DNA of 64,000 bases from Desulfurococcales archaeon (GTDB lineage Archaea > Thermoproteota > Thermoprotei_A > Sulfolobales > NBVN01), in the NCBI GenBank assembly GCA_023255955.1, contig JAGDWD010000003.1, positions 1-64,000 of the forward strand, given 5' to 3'. A model generated the notes under the pieces. The model saw only the letters and a list, made by a program, of their open reading frames with translations. It was not told where the DNA came from and ran no database searches. Shown one piece after another: positions 63,372 to 64,000 of this stretch. The position numbers and the translations under genes were made by a program. Numbering within the stretch: the first letter of the stretch is position 1; every line of letters begins with the position of its first letter.

Positions 63372-63893
63372 TTAGGTACTGGAGGTACCAGTGGAGAAAA
63401 GCCCGGCCTCCATCAAGGCCTCCACAGCTATTCTAGCAGCTACCCCGCATACCTTACTGCAACTATGTCTAGCACCACTCTCAACGAATTCTTTCCATTC
63501 TTTAGGATCTCTCAGGTTGTAGTACCTATTGAAGAGCTTTAGATGTATGTCACGACATTTAACACCCCCAAACTCCTCTCTGAACCTATCAAGTACCTTC
63601 ATTCCGACCTCCATCGCTTTCGCATAGTCCGCTGACTGAAACGAAGGTTCGAGCTTTCTACGGCCTAGTACTAGACCGACAGCCATTAAGGCCCCGAGTA
63701 CGGCCCCACATACTTCACCAGATAGAGCTACCCCTCCTGAGAGGGGGGACGCTGCTCTGAAAGCCCCGGGATCCTCAAGACCTAGTGTGTCCTGAAGTGC
63801 TTTCAGAGTCATCTGAGCACAACCTCCGTAGACCCTGTGCAGCTCCTCCGCTAGAGAGGAGGCTCTCGAGGCTAGATCCCTTACTTGATTCAA
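63372..63893 (-). CDS. C_GCAxxG_C_C family redox-type protein
   Basis: A 173-residue cysteine-motif protein of the C_GCAxxG_C_C family. It has VYGGCAQMTLKALQDTLGLE, SGEVCGAVLGALMAVGLVLG, then VKCRDIHLKL and ARHSCSKVCGVAARIAVEAL. Relatives occur near redox proteins and may bind a metal or cofactor; no biochemical role is established. Start TTG 63893. Convergent with the ECF operon. Confidence 0.82.
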   Translation of the reverse strand: MNQVRDLASRASSLAEELHRVYGGCAQMTLKALQDTLGLEDPGAFRAASPLSGGVALSGEVCGAVLGALMAVGLVLGRRKLEPSFQSADYAKAMEVGMKVLDRFREEFGGVKCRDIHLKLFNRYYNLRDPKEWKEFVESGARHSCSKVCGVAARIAVEALMEAGLFSTGTSST

Positions 63894-64000
63894 CGAGACC
63901 CTGATAGAATGCTCCGCATACTTTTTATGTTCACAATACTGCCTTACCTATACCTACAGGCCCGGGCCCTACGTAGGGTAGGGGTGCGATTCGGGGACGG

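Noticed and set aside
63950-64000. tRNA or rRNA start at the right edge (GC-rich CCCGGGCCCTACGTAGGG)
   Set aside because: The palindromic GC-rich sequence does not show T-loop or D-loop consensus before the window ends, so nothing can be assigned.

Overview
The window comes from a hyperthermophilic archaeon of the phylum Thermoproteota (Crenarchaeota). The support is a single-chain reverse gyrase, archaeal/eukaryotic-type ribosomal proteins (S7, L37Ae, L38e), deoxyhypusine synthase, aEF-1 beta, an Imp4/Brix protein, a non-catalytic tRNA-splicing-endonuclease-like subunit, four-gene pyruvate:ferredoxin oxidoreductase, and archaeal TATA promoters about 26 bp upstream of leaderless start codons. 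TTG and GTG starts are frequent and operon partners often overlap by 4 bp (RTGA). The order cannot be fixed from sequence alone; Desulfurococcales-like lineages fit. No rRNA, tRNA or CRISPR array was seen.

Layout. 1-8.9 kb: a small zinc-ribbon relic, an unknown protein plus a B12-type radical SAM enzyme, a MATE exporter, pcm, DUF371, an amidohydrolase, a Cys/Met PLP enzyme and a threonine-synthase-like protein that has lost its PLP lysine and carries a winged-helix-like tail. 9-15.2 kb: an accessory-looking stretch. Two ~300 bp copies of a short IS200/IS605-derived element flank the methylmalonyl-CoA mutase/epimerase operon and a hemerythrin-PAS sensor plus HTH pair; the second copy abuts a beheaded SDR gene. 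15.4-35.4 kb: mostly translation and information processing (RNA m5C methyltransferase, ValRS, aEF-1 beta, a Zn-ribbon protein, CTP synthase, S7, POR, reverse gyrase, deoxyhypusine synthase, HisRS, an EndA-like subunit, Imp4, L37Ae). 35.5-45.4 kb: a B12-type ABC importer, PAC2, HAD, site-2 protease, a membrane-tethered winged-helix regulator, peptidase M42, UPF0282 and a radical SAM enzyme. 45.4-57.8 kb: a C/D-box-like sRNA candidate, a second m5C methyltransferase, a permuted GTPase, rpiA, a COG1395 regulator, a DUF373/coiled-coil/acdB operon, thioredoxin reductase, and an unknown/amidohydrolase/E1-like operon. 57.8-64 kb: an AmrS radical SAM relic, L38e, an M20 peptidase, and a biotin block (BirA, BioY, a two-domain ECF ATPase, EcfT), ending in a C_GCAxxG_C_C protein.

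How the parts fit. Methylmalonyl-CoA mutase needs B12, which the BtuFCD-like importer could supply; the biotin block could serve a biotin-dependent acyl-CoA carboxylase encoded elsewhere. Together they suggest a propionyl-CoA/methylmalonyl-CoA/succinyl-CoA route (an inference). The most unusual items are the lysine-less threonine-synthase/winged-helix fusion, the twin short mobile elements and the gene one of them truncates, the decayed AmrS gene, a Zn-ribbon gene with no canonical start codon, a nitrilase-like protein without its cysteine that overlaps reverse gyrase, and a site-2 protease beside a membrane-tethered regulator.
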